From contig CAWDQE010000014.1 in assembly GCA_963804375.1 (NCBI GenBank), positions 1,860,001 to 1,924,000 of the forward strand: a stretch of 64,000 nt of DNA, in the 5' to 3' direction. Positions 9,363-19,200 of this stretch are shown here, one piece after another. How positions within the stretch are numbered: position 1 is the first letter of the stretch; the number at the start of each line of letters is the position of its first letter. The DNA comes from JANXQG01 sp963804375 (GTDB lineage Bacteria; Planctomycetota; Planctomycetia; Pirellulales; Thermoguttaceae). The notes below the pieces were generated by a model. That model saw only the letters and a program-made list of their open reading frames with translations. It had not been told where the DNA came from and did no database searches. Both the position numbers and the translations under genes were made by a program.

Positions 9363-9436
9363 GCCGCTGGAGCCAGACGGCACGGCAACCGCCTGCAAAG
9401 CGGTTATGAAGTGGGTTCGACTCCCACCGGCGTCTT
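9363..9436 (+). tRNA. tRNA-Cys(GCA)-like sequence with degenerate 5' acceptor
   Basis: A perfect anticodon arm (ACCGC, loop CTGCAAA, GCGGT; anticodon GCA at 9395-9397) and a perfect T-arm (GTGGG, TTCGACT, CCCAC) are present. A plausible D-arm (GCC, nine-base loop with GG, GGC) precedes them. The 3' acceptor strand CGGCGTC at 9428-9434 has no matching 5' strand: the seven bases upstream of the D-arm do not pair with it. No CCA is encoded. It is either a pseudo-tRNA or the 3' part of a tRNA gene left as an integration scar. The rest of 9214-9640 shows nothing recognisable. Confidence 0.45.
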
Positions 9437-9640
9437 CTTGCCATTCGATGACAACCGGTGACCGCCGTTGCCTGAACCCTTGCGATCGCATGGGTTTAGT
9501 CTGCTCCTGTCAGACGGGTCACTGCCGTTCGATGCCACGTGAGGACTCTCAGAGACCCCGGGAACGCAGCGCATTTGCAGCGCCGTAGCGCTGCGGTCGT
9601 TAGGAAAGAGAATGGTAAACCGATTCTGGTTTACTTTTTA

Positions 9641-9840
9641 TTACCGTCGTGCTCGTGGCCGCAACAGGGCCAAGTCGGGGCTGATTTCGTAGTAGACGTT
9701 TCGCCCGCGGCGTTCCGCCGGGTGGATGAGGTGCACGCCAAGGAACCGATTCACGTACTTGGCGATGTTCTGCTTGCCCTTGCCGGTGCTCTTGGATCTT
9801 TGACAATTCGGCACAGCGTACAGCGCCCATGCGGGCTCCG
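9641..9840 (-). pseudogene. Unidentified C-terminal gene fragment
   Basis: A minus-strand frame ends with KGKQNIAKYVNRFLGVHLIH and VYYEISPDLALLRPRARR. It is protein-like over about 65 residues (it could be a winged-helix tail), but there is no start or ribosome site. Upstream codons look random. No family is recognised. It sits in the mobile region between the tRNA-like scar and the SUFU gene. Confidence 0.25.
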
Positions 9841-10054
9841 ACCGGAGGTTCGTCGGCGGCAGCCTGTCGCCGACCACTGCTGCGCTGCGGTGCCCGCATG
9901 GCGGTACGGCCCGCACCAGCGCCACACGGCGGAAAAAAGTGAATTCGACCCCGATATTGTCATAACGATTGGCATGGCAGTATACTACGGCAAGCGGCGA
10001 AAAACCTGATGTCAGGTAGAACGCCGTTGGCCAAATCGAATTCAGGGTTTAAGC

Positions 10055-10858
10055 ATGAGTTACTGGGAGCGAACCTGGCAGGAACGCGCAGACGAAATTC
10101 GCCGTGCTTTTGGTGAAACCGAACCTCCAGGCACCGTTTTCAGTTACTCTTGGCAGGATCGTATTCGCTTGCCGGGCGCATGTGCGTTACAACTACCACC
10201 CATCGACGAATCCCGCGACCCTACTCGATATCGACGAGGCACTTGGCTGTATCTGACGATGGGGTTATCGCAACCGCTTGACCGAGATCAAGTGAAAGCC
10301 GAACGTGCTGCTGGCAAGAGCTACTCGGCGCATGGTTACGAACTTGGGTTCTTGACGGAATCGAAAGACGAGTGGCCCATTGATGCTTTGTATGCGTTCC
10401 TCACGCACATAACGGATGGTGAGGTGATTCGATGGGGCGATCGGTTTCCAATGGGGTTCTGCCATCGTCCCGATGGAGGTCTTAGCTCATACGTAGGCAA
10501 CATCAATGGGCTGGACGTTGTGGGCCAGATTCGCGCGGTTCTATTTTGGCCGTACCTATTTCCCGATGGCCAATTCGTCACAAGCACAGGGAAATTCATG
10601 GTGTTTATTGCCACCGGCATAACCGAAGACGAATGGGAATTGGCGAAGCAAACGACGACCGTACACTTGCTTCTGCTGCTTTGCCGCGCCGGAGTAGGAC
10701 AGAAGACAATGCCTTCTCGATCGTCGCTGCTACGTGAGGCAAGATGGCAAGCCGAGTGGGATGCTATCGCCGCGTTGTCTCCCCAGCAATGCGAGGGGGA
10801 GCTTGAGCATGGAGTAGAATACTTGGAGCGAACGAGGCCAACACAGCACACACGCTGA
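10055..10858 (+). CDS. Suppressor-of-fused (SUFU) domain protein
   Basis: A 267-residue soluble protein. The block GYELGFLTESKDEWPIDALY, then RWGDRFPMGF, and later GQIRAVLFWPYLFPDGQF, is the SUFU-like fold found in many bacterial proteins. Bacterial SUFU proteins are often immunity proteins for secreted polymorphic toxins, but no toxin gene is visible beside this one. The start at ATG 10055 has AGGG about nine bases upstream. Its GC content is lower than the neighbours, and it sits among IS and recombinase remnants, which suggests horizontal transfer. Function beyond the domain call is inference. Confidence 0.75.
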   Translation: MSYWERTWQERADEIRRAFGETEPPGTVFSYSWQDRIRLPGACALQLPPIDESRDPTRYRRGTWLYLTMGLSQPLDRDQVKAERAAGKSYSAHGYELGFLTESKDEWPIDALYAFLTHITDGEVIRWGDRFPMGFCHRPDGGLSSYVGNINGLDVVGQIRAVLFWPYLFPDGQFVTSTGKFMVFIATGITEDEWELAKQTTTVHLLLLLCRAGVGQKTMPSRSSLLREARWQAEWDAIAALSPQQCEGELEHGVEYLERTRPTQHTR

Positions 10859-11201
10859 ACCGCCTACCGCGGACGCTGCGCGTCGGGCGTGCTTACCGTT
10901 GGGCACGCGGACAACACCACCCCCGGCAGGGCCCCTAGTGCGTCGATACAAGCGACTTCCCCGGCAACGTCCAAAACTACACGGTTCTTTGCGGCGGCCC
11001 AGGGCAAGGGCGACAGTGACCGTTAGCGGCAAGCGGTCGATGAATAGTCGAATCGCAATCGGGTGTCGCGGTGGCGCGTCAAACTCCCGCGCATTGCCAG
11101 TCGATAGGGCCACCCGGCCGCACATGTTTTTTCCGTCGTATGGTGTCCGCCCATGTAACCGACCCTCCCACCCTCCCGGCCGCGCAAGGCCGGTCCCGGC
11201 C
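10859..11201. other. Gene-free stretch in the mobile region
   Basis: Overlapping open frames on both strands here are arginine- and proline-rich and do not look like proteins. No repeats or hairpins of the window's palindrome family were found. It probably represents decayed accessory DNA. Confidence 0.4.
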
Positions 11202-11580
11202 CTATGCGTGCAAGTAGCGTTGCACGGTTCGGCGCGCCACTCCCAGGGCTGTTGCAATCTCCGTATCGTTCAAGCCCTTGCTTCGCAACGCAAGAGCGCG
11301 GGCGGCATCGGCCCTCAGGCTTCCGGCCTTCAGGCTTCCGGCCTTGCGGCCCTGATACACTCCGTTGCGCTTGGCAACGGCGATTCCGGCGGCTTGACGT
11401 TCCCGCCTTGCCTGTTGCTCCATTTCGGCAACAGCGAATAGAACGCTGGCAATCATCTTCCCGGCGGGGCCGGCAAAGTCGAGTTGTTGCGTCACGCTAA
11501 CAAGCCCGACACCCTTACCCAGCCAATCGCAAAGTGTGTCGATACCATCGCGCAGGCTCCAAAGCCGCCCAACAGGGTTC
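11202..11580 (-). pseudogene. Serine recombinase (resolvase), 5'-truncated
   Basis: The preserved part starts near LWSLRDGIDTLCDWL. It continues through VGLVSVTQQLDFAGPAGKMI and VLFAVAEMEQQARRERQAAG, then a C-terminal helix-turn-helix (LNDTEIATALGVARRTVQRYLHA). This is the second half of a resolvase/invertase catalytic domain plus the DNA-binding domain. The N-terminal part with the nucleophilic serine is absent; the frame upstream of about 11580 is unrelated. A short in-frame duplication gives KAGSLKAGSL. The protein cannot be catalytic and is a leftover of a mobile element. Confidence 0.75.
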
Positions 11581-11844
11581 GACTCTTCGCACTCCTGCTT
11601 GCCGACGTGGCTCGATTGAGAAAGGCGGCGGCCGACCATGAGTACACGGTGCCCGAAACCGTTTGATGCTGGTGCAAATCCAGTCGTCGGCTCTGGAGTG
11701 TTCGTCCCGATGGTGTAGCGCCAGATCTCGCAAGGATCTAGGGCTGCCAGAAAATCTTGCCACAAACAGGGAAGCGAGCCGCTTGAAGCAGCGACCAAGT
11801 CCGACTACGATATCTGGAACCCAACACTTCTTGGAGGACGACAA

Positions 11845-13653
11845 ATGCCAAGTCACTTATCACGTCGCGATTTCGTCACATGTTTTCTGGCTGCTGGAGC
11901 GGCCATCCTCGGGCTGGCCGGCGGGGCGGCCAGCGCGGCCCCAAAACAGGTCACTGGCCTGACGGCGCGGCACCAGGCCGGGCAGACAATGCTCGCTTGG
12001 CAAGAAGTCGAGTCGCCCGCGACTGACGCGGCGATTGCGGCCGTCAAGCTCCGCGAGATCCGCCAAAACCTGGACAAATCCAAGAAAGTCCGCTACCGGA
12101 TCTATCGCAGCGAGCGGGCGATCACCTCGCTCGCGGGCCTGCGCCCGATCGCTGAGGTCCCGCCCCTGAGCGGTTGGAATATCGACTACTATGGCGACCT
12201 CCGCCCGGAACACCAGGCGCTGCGGTACGTAATCGAAGAGGGCAAAGGGCCGGTGCCGCCGGGCACGGGCATCTACGCCCACAACCCGAAAAAGGCCGGT
12301 ACGGCCTATTATGCCGTGACGTGGTCCGTCGACGGCAAGGAAAACACCGCGCTGGCGGCGGGCAACCTGCTGGCCGCGCCGGTTACCGAGACGGTCGGGC
12401 TGGGCGTTCCCGTGCTCCAGCGGACCGAAAAACCCAAGGAGTGGCAGTACGTCACGGGCCCGACCCTCTACTATTACGTCCGCTGGGAGTCGCCGCCCAA
12501 CTGCGCCGCGGCGGGGATGCCGTTCGATTACCTCGTCGCCATCCCGCCGAAGTTGGCCCGGCCCGCGCCCGTCGGCATCCACCTGCACTGCTGGGGCGGC
12601 AGCCTCAACGGCGGGTATGGTTGGTGGTACGGCGCCGAGCGGGGCCACATCCTCATCGCCTCGAATCAAATCCCCTACGACTGGTGGACGGGCTACCACG
12701 AGCTGTATTGGCAGGGGCCGGCCAAGGAAGAAGCCTGGAAGGCAGGCCGCGTGCATCCGTATTCCCAGGTCCGGATGCTCTCCTTCCTCGACTGGGTCGC
12801 CACCCGCTGGGACGTGGACCTGACGCGGACGCACGTGGCGGGCAGCTCGATGGGCGGCTCCGGGGCGCCCATGTTCGCCATCCGTTATCCGGAACGGATC
12901 GCGTGGGCGGTTGCCTGGGTGGGCGTTCACATCCCCGAGAAATCGCCCGGTTTCAAGGGGTCCTATGCGCAGGTCTACGGGCCGCCGGAATGGGGCGTCA
13001 AGTTCGAAGACGGCACGCCCGTCTGGGACCACTTCAACGACGCCTGGTACCTCCGCCAACACCCCGAGAAAGAGATCGGCCTGATCGCATTTTCGAACGG
13101 CAAGAATGACAGCGGCATTGGCTGGCCGCAGGCGGCCGAGTTCTACCGTGCGCTGCAAGAGACGCGGCGGCCGCACCTGTTCGTTTGGGGCCAGGGCGGG
13201 CATGGCGAACGGGCCCAGTTGCCGATCACACTGAACGACCGGTTCGTGGCCCTGGAACCGCGAACCGATCAGAGCCAGCCGGCCTTTACCGCGTGCAGCC
13301 TCGACGACCGTCCGGGCAGCGGGAACCCCGCCGACGGCGATCCTAAGGGGCAGGTCAACCTCTACTTGTTCTGGGAGACGGGCAATGTCGTGGACCAGCC
13401 CGACAGTTGGGAGATGACCGTTGGCCTGGTGGATAAGGCTCCCAAGGACCGCTGCACGGTCAGCATCACTCCCCGCCGGCTGCAGAAGCTGAAACCGGAA
13501 CGCGGCGAGAAGTTCCGCTGGACCAGCACGCCCGTCGGATCGGACAAGGCGATCCAATCGGGCGAGGTTGCGGCCGACGATTTCCGGCTGCTGACCATCC
13601 CGCAAGTCACGGTGACCAAGGGGAAGAACCGGATCGTGATCCGCAAGGATTGA
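11845..13653 (+). CDS. Tat-exported alpha/beta-hydrolase (esterase/PHB-depolymerase-like)
   Basis: A 602-residue protein. The start MPSHLSRRDFVTCFLAAG is a twin-arginine leader (SRRDF), probably cleaved after ASA. Residues ~35-200 resemble a fibronectin-III-like module. The hydrolase domain follows: a GIHLHCWGG oxyanion strand, the nucleophile elbow AGSSMGGSG, an Asp candidate in GKNDSG, and the His candidate in GQGGHGER. A C-terminal beta-domain (~490-602) ends IVIRKD. It is likely a periplasmic ester hydrolase acting on plant-derived or polymeric esters. GGAGG precedes the ATG at good spacing. It is a single gene with no operon partner. Confidence 0.78.
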   Translation: MPSHLSRRDFVTCFLAAGAAILGLAGGAASAAPKQVTGLTARHQAGQTMLAWQEVESPATDAAIAAVKLREIRQNLDKSKKVRYRIYRSERAITSLAGLRPIAEVPPLSGWNIDYYGDLRPEHQALRYVIEEGKGPVPPGTGIYAHNPKKAGTAYYAVTWSVDGKENTALAAGNLLAAPVTETVGLGVPVLQRTEKPKEWQYVTGPTLYYYVRWESPPNCAAAGMPFDYLVAIPPKLARPAPVGIHLHCWGGSLNGGYGWWYGAERGHILIASNQIPYDWWTGYHELYWQGPAKEEAWKAGRVHPYSQVRMLSFLDWVATRWDVDLTRTHVAGSSMGGSGAPMFAIRYPERIAWAVAWVGVHIPEKSPGFKGSYAQVYGPPEWGVKFEDGTPVWDHFNDAWYLRQHPEKEIGLIAFSNGKNDSGIGWPQAAEFYRALQETRRPHLFVWGQGGHGERAQLPITLNDRFVALEPRTDQSQPAFTACSLDDRPGSGNPADGDPKGQVNLYLFWETGNVVDQPDSWEMTVGLVDKAPKDRCTVSITPRRLQKLKPERGEKFRWTSTPVGSDKAIQSGEVAADDFRLLTIPQVTVTKGKNRIVIRKD

Positions 13654-13698
13654 CGGGGACTACTTGGCCTCTGTGGTTAAGACGTGAGCGGAGGCCGC

Positions 13699-13790
13699 GT
13701 AGGGTGGGCCGAGTTCTACGCGTCCCACCAGGAACACGCCACATCAAGGAATCAAGGATGGTGGGACTCGTTTCACTCGGCCCACCCTAC
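13699..13790. repeat. Palindromic repeat, GTAGGGTGGG family
   Basis: It starts GTAGGGTGGGCCGAG and ends with the inverted CTCGGCCCACCCTAC; a second inner pair (TCCCACC/GGTGGGA) is also present. It lies between the esterase gene and the HEAT-repeat gene, whose 3' ends face each other, so it may terminate transcription in both directions. Confidence 0.85.
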
Positions 13791-13816
13791 TCGGATGGCA
13801 CCGAGGCTGTTTACGT

Positions 13817-14626
13817 CTATTTTGCCTGTAGCATGCCCTTGAGGGCCGCTACGCGGATCGATCGCGGTTCCTCGGGCTTGCTGAGGTCGCGGTAGATGGC
13901 CGCGGCTTCAGCTTTCTTCTGGCCTTTGAGCAACTTATCGGCGACCAGCAGAAGGGAATCGTCGATCCAGAGTCGCGGCTCGCCCGTCGCCTTTCCGCGT
14001 GCGGCGGAGAGGGCCTGGCCAGCTTCGGGCGTGGCGATCTTGCCCAGCGCCTTGGCCGCGGCCACCACGACCGTTGCATTGGAGTTGGCGAGTTCCTTGG
14101 CCACGCTCGTCACGCTGGCGGCCTCGGCGCGATAGCCTAGGGCGCCAAGCAGGCCGATTTTCAGTTGCACGTCCGAGGTCGATTCCAGCTTGGCGCGAAG
14201 TTTGTTGCCGGCCTCGGGCGCCGGGATATCGGCCAGTGCCCGCCGCGCCGCCTCGCGGACCGCCGCATCGCCGTCATCCAGGGCGGCTGCGACCGCATTC
14301 ACGCACGCACCGTCGCCCAGCCGTTCCAGTTGCTTCAAGAGCCAGATCCGGGTCGGCGCGGGCGTGGCCGGGCCCAACTTGGCCGCCATGAGTTTACAGG
14401 CCTCGGCCCGCAGGGCCTCGTTGCCCGGCGCACCAAGCTGGAAGCAAATCTCTTGCCAGCGCTCTTGCGAATCGCGGGCGGGCCCCCACAACTCGCCGTT
14501 CATTTTCGGCAACAATTCGTCGAACGTCTTTCGCAGTTCGGGTGCGGTCTTGGGCGTCTGGGCCCAGCACGTCACCGCCCCGCCGAAGAGCACAACACAC
14601 ACCGTCAAATATCGAAGTTTCTGCAT
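13817..14626 (-). CDS. Secreted HEAT-repeat protein
   Basis: A 269-residue protein with a Sec leader (MQKLRYLTVCVVLFGGAVTC, cleavage near CWAQ). The body is a series of alpha-helical pairs of ~30 residues: DGACVNAVAAALDDGDAAVR, then EAARRALADIPAPEAGNKLR, then IGLLGALGYRAEAASVTSVA and similar units. This is the pattern of HEAT or PBS-lyase-like repeats used for protein binding. Such solitary periplasmic HEAT proteins are common in planctomycetes, and their partners are unknown. It stands alone, with its own 5' region facing a palindromic repeat at 14710-14822. Confidence 0.75.
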   Translation of the reverse strand: MQKLRYLTVCVVLFGGAVTCWAQTPKTAPELRKTFDELLPKMNGELWGPARDSQERWQEICFQLGAPGNEALRAEACKLMAAKLGPATPAPTRIWLLKQLERLGDGACVNAVAAALDDGDAAVREAARRALADIPAPEAGNKLRAKLESTSDVQLKIGLLGALGYRAEAASVTSVAKELANSNATVVVAAAKALGKIATPEAGQALSAARGKATGEPRLWIDDSLLLVADKLLKGQKKAEAAAIYRDLSKPEEPRSIRVAALKGMLQAK

Positions 14627-14709
14627 CGCAATTACCCTTAATCCAAATTGAATATCTCTTTTCGACCTTACTCAAATCAAACTGTCAACGTCCCCACCGA
14701 CCCCGCGTC

Positions 14710-14822
14710 GGTGGAACGATGACTGATCAGCTAAACGCGACGATCGGAGGAAACCGCGAAGGGGTCTTGACGCCACGTTCTAGCTGACCGATCATCGCTC
14801 CACCGGGGCAAGCCCGGTGGTG
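14710..14822. repeat. Imperfect palindrome plus short GC hairpin
   Basis: Arms 14710-14739 (GGTGGAACGATGACTGATCA...) and 14776-14804 are imperfect inverted copies. They are followed at once by a compact hairpin CCACCGGGG/CCCCGGTGG-like (14801-14820). The pair sits just downstream of the oxidoreductase stop at 14834 (minus strand) and may be its terminator. Confidence 0.7.
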
Positions 14823-14833
14823 GCGTTTTTGCC

Positions 14834-16045
14834 TCACAGCGTCCACGGCGCACGTTTGGGGCGATCGAGCCAGCGGGCGGCGATCGGGTCGCCGATGATG
14901 GTCTCGGCAACCGGGTCCCATCGCAAAGGTCGCTTAAGCCAGTAGGCGATGTTGCCCAGATGGCAGACCGTCGTGGCCCGGTGCGCGATCTCGATATCAC
15001 GGAACGGTTTCTCGCGCGAACGGACACAGTACAGAAAGTCGCCGAAAATGCCCCCGTTGCCCTTGTAACCGGGAATGTCGACCCGGCCCGTCGGCACGCG
15101 GTGGTTGCCGGGCAGCGAACCCTCGGTGCCCTTGTAATCGATGTTGCTCGATCCGCCATGGTGCATGACCAGCCCGTTGGCGAACCGGTACGTGAGCAGC
15201 TTGACGTCTTTCCCGTTGGGCGGGATGACTTCGACCGGGCCCGTCTCGTGAACACCGCAGGCGAACATCGCGGCGCCGAAGCGGTGGGCGCCCCAGTCGG
15301 TCATGCCGCCGCCCGAGTAGTCGCGGTAGCCGCGGAATCCCCCGTGGATCAGCGTTTCGTGGAAGGGCCGCCAGGGCGCCGGGCCAAGCCACATGTCCCA
15401 GTCCAGTCCCGGCGGGACCGGCTGCGGCGGCAGGTCGCAATCGCCGGACGGCCCGCCGCAGTCGACGAACACCTCGCGGATCTGGCCGATGGCGCCGCCC
15501 CACAGCAGCCGGGGCCAGTCGCCGTAATCGCCCAGCACCCGCTGACTGCCGCCCGAAAATACCCGCCCGTAACGCCGCACCGCCTCGACCATCGCCCGTC
15601 CCTCGCGGATCGTGAGGCACTCGGGCTTCTCGCAATACACGTCCTTGCCGTGCTTGCAGGCCTCGATGGTGACGATCGCGTGCCAGTGGTCCGGCGTGCC
15701 GATCAATACGGCGTCGATGTCCGGCCGGGCCAACAGTTCGCGGAAATCGTTGTACGTCTTGCAGTCGCTGGAATGGTAGCGGGAATCCACGTTGCGCTTG
15801 GCGTTCTCCCGATGGCCCGCTACCGCGTCGCACACGGCGACCATCTGGACCTGGGGAAAACCCAGAAAACCATTCATGTCGCCGGTCCCTTGGCCACCGC
15901 AGCCGATCGTGCCCATCACGATGCGGTTGGCGGCCGAGGTCCGGCCGTCGGCGCCTAGCGCCGAAGACTTGATGATCGTGGGCAGGGCGATGGCCAGCCC
16001 GGTCGCCTTAAGAAACTGGCGACGACTCGTGCGCGTGTTTTTCAT
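14834..16045 (-). CDS. Tat-exported Gfo/Idh/MocA family oxidoreductase
   Basis: A 403-residue protein. The start MKNTRTSRRQFLKATGLAIA is a classical twin-arginine leader. The Rossmann motif is GTIGCGGQGTGD, the catalytic-lysine motif is VYCEKPECL, and the PDHWHA segment (IGTPDHWHAIVT) is typical of the planctomycete exported subgroup. The C-terminal domain contains GGGMTDWGAHRFG, another signature of this group. The family oxidises or epimerises sugars with a tightly bound NAD(P). An ATG at 16043-16045 is used because the leader starts there and AAGG lies upstream; 31 further in-frame codons upstream are unconserved. The specific sugar is not known. Confidence 0.88.
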   Translation of the reverse strand: MKNTRTSRRQFLKATGLAIALPTIIKSSALGADGRTSAANRIVMGTIGCGGQGTGDMNGFLGFPQVQMVAVCDAVAGHRENAKRNVDSRYHSSDCKTYNDFRELLARPDIDAVLIGTPDHWHAIVTIEACKHGKDVYCEKPECLTIREGRAMVEAVRRYGRVFSGGSQRVLGDYGDWPRLLWGGAIGQIREVFVDCGGPSGDCDLPPQPVPPGLDWDMWLGPAPWRPFHETLIHGGFRGYRDYSGGGMTDWGAHRFGAAMFACGVHETGPVEVIPPNGKDVKLLTYRFANGLVMHHGGSSNIDYKGTEGSLPGNHRVPTGRVDIPGYKGNGGIFGDFLYCVRSREKPFRDIEIAHRATTVCHLGNIAYWLKRPLRWDPVAETIIGDPIAARWLDRPKRAPWTL

Positions 16046-16246
16046 GGTCGGAGTCCTTGGGGTGGGAATGTGTTCGGGCCGGGACAAAGGCCGAAGGGTA
16101 GGCCCATTATAGCCAGGGCCCGCGGCAAGTGCAAACAATGGAACTTTCCCTCTCCGCCGTGCGTCTATTGACTGCGGAATGTCTCCCGCTTACCCTCAGT
16201 CCAAGCGCCGTCCCCCAGAAAAACCAGTTCGGCAAGGAACCTGACG

Positions 16247-19200
16247 ATGAGAACCCTTTCAGTTGCTCTGCTACTCAGTGCGGTCTTGATTACCCCCCCA
16301 ATTGCTGCCGCGGCAGACAAGTGGGATGCCCAATGGAAGAAAGTCGACGAGGCCGTAAAGCAGGGCCTGCCGAAGACGGCCATCGAGGCCCTTCAGCCGA
16401 TCCTCGACGGCGCTATGGCCGACAAGAACTACCCCGTGGCCATCAAAGCCATCGGCCGCAAGATCGCCCTGGAAGGCAACATCCAGGGCAACAAGCCGGA
16501 GGAAAAAATCATCCGTCTGGACGCCGAGATCGCCAAGGCCCCCGCGGAGATGCAACCCATGCTGGAGGTCGTCCAGGCCGACTGGTACTGGCAGTATTTC
16601 CTGCACAACCGTTGGCGCTTCATGCAGCGTACGGCCACGGCGGCGGCGCCGGGCAAGGATTTTACCACCTGGGACCTGCCGCGGCTGTTTGCGGAAATCG
16701 ACAAGCATTTTCAAAAGGCCCTGGCCGCCGAGGAGCAACTCAAGAAGATCCCCGTGGGGACCTTCGACGAATTGCTCGACAAAGGCACCATGCCCGATAG
16801 CTACCGGCCCACGCTCTACGACTTCGTGGCCCACCAGGCCCTGGAGTTCTACAACTCCGGCGAACAGGCGGCGGCCAAGGCGGAGGACGCATTCGAGCTG
16901 TCGGCCGACAGCCCCATTTTCCGGCCGATCGAGGAGTTCGTCGCCTGGAAGATCGACAGTGCTGATAGCGACTCCATTACCCTCAAGGCCATCCGGCTGT
17001 ACCAGCAATTGCTCCGTTTCCATCAGAGCGACGAGGACAAAGCGGCGCTGCTGGATGCCGACATCGAACGTCTGAGCTTCGGCCACAACAAGGCCGTGGG
17101 AGAGGACAAGGCCACGCTGTACAAGGCGGCCTTGCAGCGATTCATCAAGCAATGGGGCGACCACCCCATCTCGGCCATCGCCCGTTTCCGCCTGGCCGGC
17201 GTCTTGCAGCAGGAAGGCGCGCTGGTCGAGGCCCACGACCTGGCCCAGCAGGGCGCCCAGGCGTTTGCCAATACGCCCGGCGGCGATCTCTGCTACAACC
17301 TCGTGAAACAGATCGAGTCGAAGTCGGCGAGCGTCATGACCGAACGGGTCTGGAACGAGCCGTTGCCCTCGATCCGCGTTACCTATCGCAATCTGACGAA
17401 AGTTTACCTGCGGCTGGTCCACGAGGACTGGTTGGCCCGCTTGAAGAACGGGTATCGTGGCGAATGGCTCGACGATCCGCACCGCAAGGCCCTGCTGACC
17501 GCGAAGCCTGATCTGGCCTGGTCGGTCGATCTGCCGGCCACCGAGGACTACCAGGAGCGAGTCGAGGACCTTCCCGCACCGAAGGATCTGAAGCCCGGCT
17601 TCTATTACCTGCTGGCCAGTTACGATCCGGGCTTCGGTGCGTCGAACAATGTTGTCTCCTACACGGACGTTCTGGGTGAGCAAGCTGGCCTTGATTGTGC
17701 GGCAGCAAGCCAACGACGGCCATTTCGGCGGTTTCGTGCTCGATGCCGCCTCGGGCGAGCCGATCGAAGGGGCCGCGGTGCAGGACTACGCCTGGGATTG
17801 GAACGGCGCCGTCACCACCGGCGGCAAAGCGCGGACCGACCGCAACGGCCAATTCTCGGTCGATGGCCTGGTCAACCATAATAACCTGCTCTACGTCTCC
17901 CACGCGGGCCAGGAGCTCGCTACGGCCAGCAACCTCTATGCTTTCGTCAACAACTACCGGCCGATCCCGCAGAAACGGGTAATCTTCTTCACCGACCGCT
18001 CGCTCTATCGCCCCGGCCAGACGATCTATTTCAAAGGCATCGCTATCCTTGTCGACCAGGAAGCCGACAACTACAAGGTCTTGCCGAACGAGAAAGTAAA
18101 CGTCGTCTTCAGCGACGTCAACGGCAAAGAAATCGCCCGGCAGACGGTTGGCACGAACGACTACGGTTCCTTCAGCGGCAACTTCACGGCCCCCCGTGAT
18201 CGCCTGATGGGCCGGATGATGATCCACACCGACGGCATCCAAGGCAACACCTGGGTAAGTGTCGAAGAGTACAAGCGGCCCAAGTTCCAGGTCACGTTGG
18301 ACGCGCCGAAGACCGCCGCCCGGCTGGGCGGCGAGGTCCAGCTTGAAGGCAAGGCCATCGCGTATACGGGGGCAGCGGTGGGCGGGGCCAAGATCCGCTA
18401 CCGGGTTGTTCGCCAGGTTCGCTATCCCGACTGGTGGTATTGGTGCTTCGCCTGGCGGATGCCGCAGCAATCGGGCGCCCAAGAGATTGCCCACGGCACG
18501 GCCGAGACCCAGGCCGACGGCTCGTTCAAGATCCAGTTCATCGCCAAGCCCGACCTCTCGGTGCCGGAAAAAGACGAGCCGGTCTTCCGCTACGAGGTCT
18601 CGGCCGACGTGACCGACACCAACGGCGAAACCCGTTCCGGGCAGCGCGCGGTCGAGGCCGGCTACACGGCCCTGCGGGCCTCGCTTACGGCCAGCGATTG
18701 GATCACGTCCGGCAAACCGGTCGAGATCAAGCTGCTCACGACCACGCTCGATGGCGAGCCGCAAAAGGCCGAAGGGGCGCTGAAGATCTATCGTCTCAAG
18801 CAGCCGGAGAAGGTCGTGCGGCCCGACATCCTGGGCCTGCGGCCGACTCCTCAGCCGCGGACTCGCGGCACGCTGAAGGGCGGCGTAAAGACCGAAAAGA
18901 AACCTGCTCCCAAACCCGATCCGAGCAATCCCAACACCTGGGAACTGGGTGAAGTCGTCGCCGAGCAGGGCCTGACGACCGATGCCACGGGCCGCACGAG
19001 CTGGACGACAAAACTCGACGCCGGGGCCTATCGCGCCAAGTTCGAAACGCAGGACCGCTTCGGCAAGAAGATCACCGCCCTCTTGCCGCTGAACGTGCTC
19101 GCCCCCGAGGCCAAGAAGTTCCCCATCAAGGTCCCGAACCTCGTGGCCGGGCCCAAGTGGACGCTGGAGCCGGGCGATGAATTCATGGCCCTCTGGGGAA

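Noticed and set aside
11655..11700. tRNA-like T-arm (GCTGGTGCAAATCCAG) upstream of the resolvase fragment
   Set aside because: Only one arm can be formed; no anticodon arm or acceptor was found. It might be an old attachment site but cannot be supported.
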